Shown here piece by piece: positions 6,185 through 15,121 of a stretch of DNA of 21,988 nucleotides (positions are counted from its first letter, which is position 1; the number at the start of each line of letters is the position of its first letter). The notes beneath the pieces were generated by a model, which ran no database searches, was not told the origin of the DNA, and saw only the letters and a list, made by a program, of their open reading frames with translations. This DNA comes from Bacteroidales bacterium (GTDB lineage Bacteria > Bacteroidota > Bacteroidia > Bacteroidales > UBA12077), in the NCBI GenBank assembly GCA_030156305.1, contig JASGMZ010000021.1, forward strand, positions 1 to 21,988, given 5' to 3'. The position numbers and the translations under genes were made by a program.

Positions 6185-6239
6185 CCGGAGAGTAGATTAA
6201 AGTCTTTCCGAAACATCCACGGCTTGCTCCATAGGCAAA
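6163..6239 (+). promoter_or_regulatory. Hairpin overlapping the end of the leader frame
   Basis: TTTGCCTATG (6163-6172) pairs perfectly with CATAGGCAAA (6230-6239), and AGCCG (6183-6187) pairs with CGGCT (6220-6224) inside it. The left arm includes Met codon 34 of the leader frame and the inner stem includes its stop. No U-tract follows, so it is not a standard terminator. It ends 38 bases before the aspartokinase ATG and may act in attenuation or in access to the downstream start. Confidence 0.5.
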
Positions 6240-6277
6240 CAGTATAATTATATGTTCAATCCAAAAATAGATTTATT

Positions 6278-7681
6278 ATGTCTTACCAGGTAGTTAAGTT
6301 CGGTGGTTCGAACTTAAGGGATATTGATGGAATAAAAAAAGTAATCCAGGCTGTTAAAAATTATAATCAACCACTGATTATTGTTGTTTCAGCGTTTTAC
6401 GGAATGACAAACCGCTTGATTAATGCAGTTGAGAAAAGTGCAGCAGGAAAAATGGATATTGCCCGGTTTACCCGAGATATCCGGAATCAAAAATGGCTAC
6501 TTATACAACAAATTATAAAAGATAAAGATAATTTGCTGCTCGATCAATACTGCATTGAGTTTGAAAAAAGGCTTGAGAGGTTAAAAGAAAATTTAACCGC
6601 TGTAACCCATTTAAATGAAGTTCCCCCTGAAATTTATGATGAAGTTTTGAGTTTTGGTGAGCGATTAAGCTCATTGACTCTTTTTTATATCTTAACCTAT
6701 TTTGGCGTGGATTGCTGCGAAGCTTTACCCGAAGATATAGGCTTGTTTACTGATGGCGAGTATAAAAATGCATCCGTAGATTTTGAACGCACGGAAATCC
6801 ATCTGAGAAAAGCATTATCTGTCCATAAAACGTACATTATTCCAGGGTTTTATGGGATATCACCCGATGGATGTACCACTTTGTTAGGCCGTGGCGGTAG
6901 CGATTATTCTGCTGCTGCCATTGCGGCCTGCCTTAATGCTCAATCGTTAGATTTATGGAAAGATGTGGAAGGTTTTTTAAGTGCCGACCCGGAGATTGTT
7001 TCCGGCACGGTGAATGTGAATGAACTAACTTATGGAGAAGCTTCGGAGCTATCCTATTTTGGTTCTCAGATATTGCATCCGCGTACCACAGAGCCTTTAG
7101 CCAAAGCAAATATTCCTATCCGGATTATGGATATTCATCAGTCCTGCGAAGGAATCAGGCCATTTACCATTATTCACAAAGAAGAAAAAATAACCAGTAA
7201 TGTAGTAAAAAGTGTTGCTTACAGCGATCATTTCGGGCTGTTAAAATTATCAGGTTCCGGGGTAGGTATTAAGCCGGGAATCCTTGCCAAATCAGCAGTA
7301 GCACTCGACGATGCCGGTATAAATATTCAATCGGTAATTACATCGCAAACAGCCATTAATATTTTGTTGGCTAAAAAAGAGCTGTCCAAAGCAAAAAATA
7401 TTATCCTGCAAAAAGATATTCATGGAATTAGTGATATCGGGATTGACAGCAATATTTCTGTTATTGCTGCTGTCGGACAGGGATTGGTATCTAAAGCGGG
7501 CATTGCCGGAAGAATTTTTAGTGCTGTAGCCCGCAAAGGGATTAATATTAAAATTATTTGTTTCGGAGCTAGTAATGTAGCGATGTATTTTATTGTAGAT
7601 AAAAATAATCGTAACGAAACTGTAAAAGAAATTCATGATGAGTTTTTTTCCGGCGAAGTGTGTTGCGATGCTTGTGTATAA
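6278..7681 (+). CDS. lysC: Aspartate kinase, monofunctional, two ACT domains
   Basis: Phosphorylates aspartate to aspartyl-4-phosphate, the first step toward homoserine and methionine. The 467-residue protein opens with VVKFGGSN (the family's KFGG[TS]S site, here with Asn in the last place). It has FGERLSS (about 127-132), GRGGSDYSAAA (about 204-214) and WKDVEGFLSADP (about 227-238), all catalytic-domain signatures. Two C-terminal ACT-type regulatory domains cover about 318-385 (LLKLSGSGVGIKPGILAKS) and 393-458 (VIAAVGQGLVSKAGIAGRIF). The tail ends in a small cysteine cluster, VCCDACV. It is the first enzyme gene after the SAM riboswitch, so it is probably the methionine-dedicated aspartokinase; a separate isozyme for lysine/threonine elsewhere is likely. 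The metY ATG follows after 29 bases. Confidence 0.93.
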   Translation: MSYQVVKFGGSNLRDIDGIKKVIQAVKNYNQPLIIVVSAFYGMTNRLINAVEKSAAGKMDIARFTRDIRNQKWLLIQQIIKDKDNLLLDQYCIEFEKRLERLKENLTAVTHLNEVPPEIYDEVLSFGERLSSLTLFYILTYFGVDCCEALPEDIGLFTDGEYKNASVDFERTEIHLRKALSVHKTYIIPGFYGISPDGCTTLLGRGGSDYSAAAIAACLNAQSLDLWKDVEGFLSADPEIVSGTVNVNELTYGEASELSYFGSQILHPRTTEPLAKANIPIRIMDIHQSCEGIRPFTIIHKEEKITSNVVKSVAYSDHFGLLKLSGSGVGIKPGILAKSAVALDDAGINIQSVITSQTAINILLAKKELSKAKNIILQKDIHGISDIGIDSNISVIAAVGQGLVSKAGIAGRIFSAVARKGINIKIICFGASNVAMYFIVDKNNRNETVKEIHDEFFSGEVCCDACV

Positions 7682-7710
7682 TATTAATCAGAATAAAAAT
7701 CAGAAAAACA

Positions 7711-9042
7711 ATGAAAACAATGAAAAATTATCAATACGAAACATTGCAAATTCATGCAGGACAGACCCCCGACCCGGTAACGGGTTCACGGGCTGTTCCG
7801 TTGTATCAGACAACATCGTATAATTTCAGAGATACAAAACATGGAGCCCGTTTGTTTGACTTGCAGGAAAAAGGGAACATCTATACACGGATGATGAACC
7901 CTACAACTGAAGTGTTTGAAAAACGGATTGCTGCTCTCGAAGGTGGTAAAGAGGCATTGGCTGTTGCTTCGGGACATGCAGCCCAGTTTATTGCTTTAAA
8001 TAATATTCTAATGGCCGGCGACAACTTTGTTACCTCGCCGTATTTATATGGAGGTACGCATAACCAGTTTAAGCTGTCGTTTAAAAATCTGGGGATAGAT
8101 GCTCGCTTTGCACCGTCGGGGAGTGCTAAAGATTTTGAACCATTAATCGACAGCAATACCAAAGCGATTTATCTGGAAAGCATTGGCAATCCCGGTTTTT
8201 TTGTTCCCGATTTTGAGGTGTTTGCTAAATTAGCTGGTAAATATCATATCCCGCTGATTGTAGATAATACATTTGGCGCTTGTGGTTATTTGTGTAAACC
8301 GATTGATTGGGGGGCTAATATTGTTGTTGAATCGGCCACCAAGTGGATTGGTGGGCACGGAACCAGTATGGGCGGTGTAATTGTTGATGCAGGAAATTTT
8401 AACTGGGTCGATGGAAAATTCTCCCAGTTTACCCAACCATCCGAGGGGTATCATGGATTAATCTACACCGAAAAGTTTGGTGACCTTGCCTTTATTGTTC
8501 GGGCCAGGGTAGAAGGATTGCGTGATTTTGGCCCGGCCATTAGCCCGTTTAATTCATTTTTACTGTTACAGGGGCTGGAAACGCTTTCTTTTAGAATGCT
8601 GAAGCATACGGAAAATGCGCTGCTTTTGGCCTACTGGTTAAGTAAAAACCCAAATGTCCAACAAGTAAATTATCCGGGTTTACCCGATGACTCTAATCAT
8701 CAAAATGCATCGAAATACCTGAAAAACGGGTATGGTGGAGTATTGACATTCGAAATAAAAGGAGGTGTAGAAAAAGCCACTAAATTTGTGGACAGTCTTC
8801 AACTGGTAAGCCATTTGGCTAATGTAGGCGATGCCAAAACATTAATTATTTTGCCGGCAGCCACTACTCACAGGCAGTTAACAGAAGATGAGCAGGTGCA
8901 GGCCGGTGTATCGCCCGGGTTATTGCGCGTATCTGTCGGGTTGGAACATATTGATGATATCATCGGTGATTTTGAACAGGCTTTTAAAAAAATGAATGTT
9001 GAAAATAAATCTATAAACAACGAAATGCCTTTGGCAACATAA
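7711..9042 (+). CDS. metY: O-acetylhomoserine sulfhydrylase (aminocarboxypropyltransferase)
   Basis: A PLP enzyme of the Cys/Met metabolism family that joins O-acetylhomoserine and sulfide to give homocysteine. The start YQYETLQIHAGQTPDPVTGS and PLYQTTSYNF are typical of MetY. Further on are YTRMMNPTTEVFEKRIAALE, SGHAAQF, the strand VDNTFGACGY and the PLP lysine at about residue 211 in SATKWIGGHG. The long insertion after the lysine (FTQPSEGYHGLIY) separates MetY from shorter cystathionine synthases. The frame is open further upstream to 7660, but that part is atypical and overlaps lysC; the ATG at 7711 (or 7720) gives the normal length of about 440 residues. It lies directly before metX, which makes its substrate. 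Confidence 0.94.
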   Translation: MKTMKNYQYETLQIHAGQTPDPVTGSRAVPLYQTTSYNFRDTKHGARLFDLQEKGNIYTRMMNPTTEVFEKRIAALEGGKEALAVASGHAAQFIALNNILMAGDNFVTSPYLYGGTHNQFKLSFKNLGIDARFAPSGSAKDFEPLIDSNTKAIYLESIGNPGFFVPDFEVFAKLAGKYHIPLIVDNTFGACGYLCKPIDWGANIVVESATKWIGGHGTSMGGVIVDAGNFNWVDGKFSQFTQPSEGYHGLIYTEKFGDLAFIVRARVEGLRDFGPAISPFNSFLLLQGLETLSFRMLKHTENALLLAYWLSKNPNVQQVNYPGLPDDSNHQNASKYLKNGYGGVLTFEIKGGVEKATKFVDSLQLVSHLANVGDAKTLIILPAATTHRQLTEDEQVQAGVSPGLLRVSVGLEHIDDIIGDFEQAFKKMNVENKSINNEMPLAT

Positions 9043-9048
9043 TAATAG

Positions 9049-9138
9049 TAAGCGAAATGCCGGGGATAAATCAGAATTTGTACGAAGTTAATTATCCTCC
9101 AATAATTAAAAATTCTTTTATCTTTCGGCTTTCGCTTA
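9049..9138 (+). promoter_or_regulatory. Large imperfect hairpin between metY and metX
   Basis: TAAGCGAAA (9049-9057) pairs with TTTCGCTTA (9130-9138), then GCCG pairs with CGGC past a one-base bulge, followed by G-U and Watson-Crick pairs to a total of about 19. The G-U pairs favour folding of the plus-strand transcript. The loop contains a second stem, TTAATTAT/ATAATTAA. It fills almost the entire 107-base gap and ends 12 bases before the metX ATG. It may be an mRNA processing or stability element, or a translational control stem for metX. Confidence 0.6.
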
Positions 9139-9149
9139 AAAAAATTATC

Positions 9150-10178
9150 ATGACACAGCATCAATTTCAAACCAAAGGAGAATTTAAGCTCGAAAATGGG
9201 CAATCATTACATGATATCGGGATTACGTATCATACGGCCGGTATTTTAAATGAGGCTAAAGATAATGTAATATGGGTATGTCATGCGCTAACCGCCAATT
9301 CGGACGTTGCCGATTGGTGGCCAGGCATGGTGGGCGAGGGATTGATATTCGATACCTCCAAATATTTCATTGTTTGTGCCAATTTTTTGGGATCATGTTA
9401 TGGAACTACCGGGCCGTTATCTATTAATCCAAAATCCGGTGAGTCTTTTTATCACGATTTCCCGTTAATTACAATCCGGGATATGGTAAATGCCCACGAG
9501 CTATTAAGGAAACATTTAGGGATCGCTAAAATTTTTATGATTACCGGAGGTTCCATGGGTAGTTTTCAAGCCCTGGAATGGAGTATTATGAATCCTTCGT
9601 TGATTGAACACCTGGTGTTTATTGGAAGCGGAGCATTTGCGTCGCCCTGGAATATTGCCATTAACGAGTCGCAGCGGCTGGCCATTTCGGCTGATCCTAC
9701 TTTTCGGGAAAAACATGAAAAAGCAGGGCAGGCAGGACTCAGAGCAGCGCGTTCCATAGCCTTGCTGAGTTACCGCAATGCAGCAACTTACAATAAAACG
9801 CAACAGGACAAAGAGGACAAGCTGGAAAATTTCCGCGCAATCTCTTATCAGCAATATCAGGGCGATAAGCTGGTGAAACGATTTAATGCCTTTGCCTATT
9901 ATTGCATTACCAGGGCTTTTGATACACATAATGCAGGCCGCAAACGGGGTGGTATTGCTAAAGCATTAGCTGGTATTCAGGCAAAAACATTATTAATCGC
10001 TATTTCATCCGATTTGTTGTTTTATCCTGATGAAATAAAGGAAATACAACAGTATATCCCAAATTCTAAATATCTTGAAATAGATTCGTTGTATGGTCAT
10101 GATGGATTTTTGATTGAAACAGAGCAATTAACAAAAATCATTAAACATTTTTTAAGCGAAAAACAATATGCAACATAA
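9150..10178 (+). CDS. metX: Homoserine O-acetyltransferase
   Basis: Transfers acetyl from acetyl-CoA to homoserine, giving the substrate of MetY. The alpha/beta-hydrolase protein has 342 residues from ATG 9150; an upstream in-frame ATG at 9057 would add residues encoded by the hairpin and is rejected. NFLGSCYGTTGPLSINP (about 78-94) is a MetX signature. The nucleophile elbow GGSMGSFQALEW puts the catalytic Ser at about 135, with Asp288 (AISSDLLFYP) and His317 (YGHDGFLIE) completing the triad. The usual GGSMGG reads GGSMGS here. The gene overlaps the next one by 11 bases, so the two should be translationally coupled. The co-located MetY supports acetyl- rather than succinyl-homoserine as the product. 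Confidence 0.94.
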   Translation: MTQHQFQTKGEFKLENGQSLHDIGITYHTAGILNEAKDNVIWVCHALTANSDVADWWPGMVGEGLIFDTSKYFIVCANFLGSCYGTTGPLSINPKSGESFYHDFPLITIRDMVNAHELLRKHLGIAKIFMITGGSMGSFQALEWSIMNPSLIEHLVFIGSGAFASPWNIAINESQRLAISADPTFREKHEKAGQAGLRAARSIALLSYRNAATYNKTQQDKEDKLENFRAISYQQYQGDKLVKRFNAFAYYCITRAFDTHNAGRKRGGIAKALAGIQAKTLLIAISSDLLFYPDEIKEIQQYIPNSKYLEIDSLYGHDGFLIETEQLTKIIKHFLSEKQYAT

Positions 10179-11355
10179 AATTAATATCGGGCTTTTTGGT
10201 TACGGAGTAGTGGGTGAAAGCCTTTATCATGTATTACAATACAGCAAAACCGTTGATGCAGCTGTAAGTAAAATTTGTGTAAAACAAAAAGATAAAAAAA
10301 GATCATTACCTGAAAATAAGTTTTCCTTTAACAAAGAGGATATCATTAACGATAAAGAGATAAACCTTGTGGTTGAGTTAATTGATGATGCTGAGGAAGC
10401 ATATGATATTGTAAAAAAGTGCTTGATAAACAAAAAAGCAGTCGTTTCGGGAAATAAAAAAATGTTGGCCTATCATTTAGATGAGCTGATTGAACTACAG
10501 AAAGAAACCGAAACCGCTTTGTTATATGATGCTTCGGCTTGTGGAAGTATCCCTGTAATCCGGAATATCGAAGAGTATTACGATAATGATTTGTTAAAAT
10601 CGGTTACCGGGATATTAAACGGATCGTCTAACTTTATTCTTTCCCGGATCTTTAATGACAGACTGGATTATCAAACAGCACTAAAACAAGCTCAGGATTT
10701 GGGTTTTGCCGAAAGTAACCCCTCGCTTGATGTGGATGGATTTGATTCACTCTATAAACTTATTATTATAGCTACTCACGCCTTAGGTACGTTTGTTAAG
10801 CCTGAAGAGATTTTTAATTACGGAATAGCAAATATCCAACAGTCTGATATTCAGTTTGCCCGCGAAAAAGGATTGAAAATAAAACTGGTGGCCCAGTTAT
10901 TAAAACTCAATAACGAATCGTTTACTCTCTTTGTCATTCCACGATTGGTTAGTTCAGAAAAATACATTTATAATGTGGAAGATGAGTACAACGGGGTAGT
11001 TATACAGGGCGAGTTTTACGGCAAACAGTTTATGTTTGGCAAAGGAGCCGGAGGATTTCCCACAGGCTCTGCTGTTCTTTCGGATATTACAGCCCGATCG
11101 CATCATTATAAATACGAATACAAAAAGCAGAAATATTTTAAAAAAGTGGATTATAAAACCAACCATAAAATCAAAATTTATCTGCGATACCATAATCTGG
11201 TTGATTTAAGCTATTTTGAATTTGAAAAAATCACAGAAAAATACTCTGGACAGGAATACAATTATGTTGTAGGGAATATCAAACTGGAAAATCTGATTAA
11301 AATAAAAAGTATTTTACCGAAATTGAATGTATTTCTGGCCTATATTAAAGAATAA
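10168..11355 (+). CDS. hom: Homoserine dehydrogenase
   Basis: Reduces aspartate semialdehyde to homoserine with NAD(P)H. The 395-residue protein starts with a Rossmann loop, GLFGYGVVG (residues 8-16). VVSGNKKMLA and DASACGSIPVIRNIEEYY correspond to the usual ANK and GGGIP blocks. GILNGSSNFIL is the homoserine/product site, and AESNPSLDVDGFDSLYKL contains the catalytic Asp and Lys; Asn replaces Asp of the common E-x-D-P. The last 75 residues (KIKIYLRYHNLVDLSYFEFEKI and on) look like a diverged ACT-type module. It begins inside the last codons of metX. The placement after lysC-metY-metX marks it as the methionine-branch enzyme, separate from any bifunctional ThrA elsewhere. Confidence 0.92.
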   Translation: MQHKINIGLFGYGVVGESLYHVLQYSKTVDAAVSKICVKQKDKKRSLPENKFSFNKEDIINDKEINLVVELIDDAEEAYDIVKKCLINKKAVVSGNKKMLAYHLDELIELQKETETALLYDASACGSIPVIRNIEEYYDNDLLKSVTGILNGSSNFILSRIFNDRLDYQTALKQAQDLGFAESNPSLDVDGFDSLYKLIIIATHALGTFVKPEEIFNYGIANIQQSDIQFAREKGLKIKLVAQLLKLNNESFTLFVIPRLVSSEKYIYNVEDEYNGVVIQGEFYGKQFMFGKGAGGFPTGSAVLSDITARSHHYKYEYKKQKYFKKVDYKTNHKIKIYLRYHNLVDLSYFEFEKITEKYSGQEYNYVVGNIKLENLIKIKSILPKLNVFLAYIKE

Positions 11356-11432
11356 TTTGACTTTGATCGTTTGGATTTTGTAAATTTATATTATGAATGA
11401 GAGGATCCTGCGACAGAAAAAATGAAAAGAAT

Positions 11433-14400
11433 ATGAATCTACCGGAAAAATTAAACGAAGAGTTAAAGCAACGGATTTTTGTGCTCGATGGCGCCATGGG
11501 AACCATGGTACAGTCCTATAACTTAGATGAAAAAGCCTATCGTGGCGAGCAGTTTAAAAATATACAAAATCCTGTTAAGGGAAATCATGATATTCTTTCA
11601 ATAACCCAGCCGGAGATTATTTGTGAGATTCACCAACGTTATCTCGAGGCTGGTGCCGATCTGATTGAAACCAACACCTTTAATGCCAACGCTGTTTCGT
11701 TGGCTGACTATGGGATGGAAAAATGGGCTTATGAATTAAATGTTGCTTCGGCAAAACTGGCACGCCGGGCCATTGAAAAATTTGGAAAGAAAAACGGGCA
11801 CCCGCACTATGTGGTAGGTTCAATGGGTCCTACAAACCGTACCGCATCCCTTTCGCCGGATGTAAATCGCCCCGGATTCCGTAACATTACCTTCGATGAA
11901 CTGAAAAAAGCATATCATACACAAGCCAAAGGCTTGCTGGATGGTGGTGCCGATATTTTATTGGTAGAGACCATTTTTGATACGCTAAATGCTAAAGCAG
12001 CTTTAATGGCCATTGAAGAGATAGGCAAAAACCGGGGAATAAAAATTCCGATAATGGTTTCCGGAACGGTAGACCAAAGCGGCCGCTTGCTCTCAGGCCA
12101 GGTGGTGGAGGCTTTTTATTATTCGGTATCGCATATCGATTTATTAAGTATTGGATTAAACTGTGCTTTTGGCGCTAAACGGTTGCTCCCTTTTGTCGAA
12201 GCATTGGCAAAGGTTGCTAAATTTAATATAAGTGTGCATCCCAATGCCGGATTGCCCGACTTATTCGGGAACTACAGTCAGAAAGCCAGAGAGATGGCAC
12301 AATTAATAGAAAGATATTTAGAAAAAGGCCTTGTAAATATTGTAGGAGGTTGCTGTGGAACTACCTGCGAACATATCCGGCAAATTGCCAAAGTGGCGAG
12401 GAGATACAAGCCAAGGCAAATTCCTGTTTTTGAATGCAAAACGCAGCTTGCCGGGTTAGAGCCCCTGGAAATTTGCCGGGGAAGAAATTTTGTAAATATT
12501 GGTGAGCGAACCAATGTTTCGGGATCGAAAAAATTTGCACAATTAATTCGAGAGCATAATTATGAGGAAGCGCTAAATGTCGCCAGGCATCAGGTAGTTA
12601 ACGGAGCACAAATTTTAGATATCTCCATGGACGATGCCATGATTGAGGCAGAAACCATGATGCCTGAGTTTCTTCGGTTAATTGCGTCCGAACCCGATAT
12701 TGCTAAGGTGCCTGTTATGGCCGACTCATCCAAATGGGAAGTGATCGAATCGGCACTGCAATGCTTACAGGGGAAATCGGTGGTAAACTCCATTAGTTTG
12801 AAAGAGGGTGAAGCAGATTTTATTGAAAAAGCTCAAAAAATACATAGCTATGGTGCGGCTGCCGTGGTCATGTTGTTCGACGAAAAAGGGCAGGCTGATT
12901 CTTACGAGCGGAAAATTGAAATTGCTAAACGTTCCTATATCATCCTGACAGAAAAAGCAGGCTTTCCTGCCGAAGATATTATTTTTGATCCCAATGTATT
13001 GGCCATTGGAACAGGGTTGTCGGAGCATAACAATTATGCGGTAGATTTTATCAAAGCTGTAAAATGGATCAAAGAAAATCTGCCTCATGCAAAAACCAGT
13101 GGAGGTATTAGTAACCTCTCTTTTGCTTTCCGTGGAAATAACCGGGTGCGCGAAGCTATTCACTCCGTATTTCTTTATCATGCCATCCAGGCTGGCCTGG
13201 ATATGGGAATCGTTAACCCGGCGATGATCGAAATTTATGATAACATTCCGAAAGATTTGTTACAGCTCACCGAGGACCTGGTATTGAATCGAAGGGCTGA
13301 CGCAACTCAACGGCTGCTTGCTTTTGCCGAACAAAATAAACTTTCAGGAAAGAAAGAAGAAGATTTTGACCAGTGGAGGAAAGCTCCTGTGCAGGAAAGA
13401 ATAAATCACGCCCTGATTAAAGGAATTTTAGACTTTATTGAGCAGGATGTAGAAGAGCTAAGAAAAAAATATGAAACCTCCTTACAAGTTGTTGAAGGCC
13501 CTTTGATGGAAGGGATGGGTAAAGTGGGAGAACTTTTTGGTTCGGGTAAAATGTTTTTGCCACAGGTGATTAAGAGTGCACGGGTGATGAAAAAAGCAGT
13601 AGCTTATTTACTGCCGTTTATCGAGGAAGAAAAGAAAAATGCAGGGGACACCTCACCCAAAGGGAAAATTCTTTTGGCTACCGTAAAAGGCGATGTGCAC
13701 GATATCGGAAAAAATATTGTTAGCGTGGTGCTTTCGTGTAACCATTACGAAATAATTGATCTGGGGGTGATGGTACCTCCAGAAAAAATTGTGGAAACAG
13801 CAAAAAAAGAACAAGTTGATATCATTGGCCTTAGTGGTTTGATTACTCCTTCGTTAGAAGAAATGATAACCGTAGCCCGTGAATTGGAGAGGGAAAAGCT
13901 GGATATTCCACTCCTTATCGGAGGAGCAACCACCTCAAAAATACATACTGCCTTAAAAATTGACCCGGTATATTCAGCACCGGTGGTGTATGTTAAAGAT
14001 GCTTCGCAAAGCGTGAATATGGTAAACAGCCTGCTGGTAAAAGATTTAAAAATAGATTTTATCCATAGGCTGAACGAAGATTACCAGCGAGCCATAGAAA
14101 AATATAATCAATCCCAATCAGGAGCTGAATATATTACCATTGAAGAGGCGCGTGAAAACCGATATCCTGTCGATTGGGAAAATTCTCAAATTCAACGGCC
14201 GGCATTTTTAGGGCCTAAAGTGTTGGAAAATTATCCCTTAAAGAATTTATTAAAATACATCGACTGGACTTTCTTTTTCCATGCATGGGATTTGTCGGGC
14301 CGTTATCCAGGAATATTAAATGATCCTGTGAAAGGAGCAGCAGCAAAAAAACTTTTTGAGGATGCGCAGCAGATGCTCGAACGTATTATTCATAAAAATA

Positions 14401-15101
14401 TGCTACAGGCCAATGCCGCCTTTGGTTTTTTTCCGGCGAATGCCGACGGGGATGATATAGTGGTTTTTAATGAAAATGGAAACCGGGAAATCGTTCGTTT
14501 ACCGATGCTTAGAAATCAACGTTTAAAACCGGAAAAGGAGGCAAACTTATGCCTTTCCGATTTTATTATCCCCATAGAATATAAAAAAAAGGATTATATC
14601 GGTTTATTTGCACTAACCGCAGGACTTGGTGCAGAACAATGGGTTAAAGAATTTAAAGAGGCGGGTAATGATTATGATGCCATCATGCTAAAAATTTTAG
14701 CTGACAGACTGGCCGAAGCTTTTGCCGAATTATTGCACGAAAAAGTCCGACGTGAATATTGGGGATATGCCATCGATGAAAAATTATCTCATGATGATAT
14801 ATTACATGAACGATACCGTGGAATAAGGCCTGCCATAGGTTATCCATCGTTGCCCGATCATGCATTAAAAAAGCCGGTTTTTGATTTGTTAAAAGCGGAC
14901 GAAATAGGAATTGAATTAACCGAAAATTTCATGATGCAACCACAGGCTTCCGTGTGCGGATTCTACCTGGCACATCCCGAATCAAAATATTTTAATATCC
15001 AAAAAACAGGAAAAGGCCAGGTGGCCGATTATGCCCTAAGATCCGGAATAAGCCTGGAAGAGGCTGAAAAAAGGCTGGCTCAAAATTTAAACTATACGTA
15101 A
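11433..15101 (+). CDS. metH: Cobalamin-dependent methionine synthase
   Basis: Transfers a methyl group from methyltetrahydrofolate through cobalamin to homocysteine, making methionine. From ATG 11433 it has 1222 residues, close to E. coli MetH (1227). The homocysteine domain has DGAMGTMVQ and zinc ligands Cys244 (GLNCA) and Cys307/308 (GGCCGTTC). The folate domain begins at NIGERTNVSGSKKFAQLI. The cobalamin domain has DVHDIGKNIV with the axial His at about 756, then SGLITPSLEEM and GGATTSKIHTALK. The C-terminal reactivation domain has YRGIRPAIGYPSLPDH at about 1125-1140. All four modules are thus intact. An in-frame ATG at 11397 adds 12 atypical residues and is less likely. The cell must make or import B12. 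The gap from hom is 77 bases. Confidence 0.97.
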   Translation: MNLPEKLNEELKQRIFVLDGAMGTMVQSYNLDEKAYRGEQFKNIQNPVKGNHDILSITQPEIICEIHQRYLEAGADLIETNTFNANAVSLADYGMEKWAYELNVASAKLARRAIEKFGKKNGHPHYVVGSMGPTNRTASLSPDVNRPGFRNITFDELKKAYHTQAKGLLDGGADILLVETIFDTLNAKAALMAIEEIGKNRGIKIPIMVSGTVDQSGRLLSGQVVEAFYYSVSHIDLLSIGLNCAFGAKRLLPFVEALAKVAKFNISVHPNAGLPDLFGNYSQKAREMAQLIERYLEKGLVNIVGGCCGTTCEHIRQIAKVARRYKPRQIPVFECKTQLAGLEPLEICRGRNFVNIGERTNVSGSKKFAQLIREHNYEEALNVARHQVVNGAQILDISMDDAMIEAETMMPEFLRLIASEPDIAKVPVMADSSKWEVIESALQCLQGKSVVNSISLKEGEADFIEKAQKIHSYGAAAVVMLFDEKGQADSYERKIEIAKRSYIILTEKAGFPAEDIIFDPNVLAIGTGLSEHNNYAVDFIKAVKWIKENLPHAKTSGGISNLSFAFRGNNRVREAIHSVFLYHAIQAGLDMGIVNPAMIEIYDNIPKDLLQLTEDLVLNRRADATQRLLAFAEQNKLSGKKEEDFDQWRKAPVQERINHALIKGILDFIEQDVEELRKKYETSLQVVEGPLMEGMGKVGELFGSGKMFLPQVIKSARVMKKAVAYLLPFIEEEKKNAGDTSPKGKILLATVKGDVHDIGKNIVSVVLSCNHYEIIDLGVMVPPEKIVETAKKEQVDIIGLSGLITPSLEEMITVARELEREKLDIPLLIGGATTSKIHTALKIDPVYSAPVVYVKDASQSVNMVNSLLVKDLKIDFIHRLNEDYQRAIEKYNQSQSGAEYITIEEARENRYPVDWENSQIQRPAFLGPKVLENYPLKNLLKYIDWTFFFHAWDLSGRYPGILNDPVKGAAAKKLFEDAQQMLERIIHKNMLQANAAFGFFPANADGDDIVVFNENGNREIVRLPMLRNQRLKPEKEANLCLSDFIIPIEYKKKDYIGLFALTAGLGAEQWVKEFKEAGNDYDAIMLKILADRLAEAFAELLHEKVRREYWGYAIDEKLSHDDILHERYRGIRPAIGYPSLPDHALKKPVFDLLKADEIGIELTENFMMQPQASVCGFYLAHPESKYFNIQKTGKGQVADYALRSGISLEEAEKRLAQNLNYT

Positions 15102-15121
15102 TACAGTTTAAACGATTAACC

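Noticed and set aside
6163..6239. The leader hairpin as an ordinary intrinsic terminator
   Set aside because: No run of U follows the right arm; the sequence continues CAGTATAATTATATG.
7660..7710. MetY starting at 7660, overlapping lysC
   Set aside because: The added residues are not MetY-like, whereas the ATG at 7711 leads directly into the conserved N-terminus.
9057..9149. Upstream ATG giving a 31-residue N-terminal extension of MetX
   Set aside because: These residues are encoded by the metY-metX hairpin, are unlike MetX N-termini, and the ATG at 9150 gives the normal family length.
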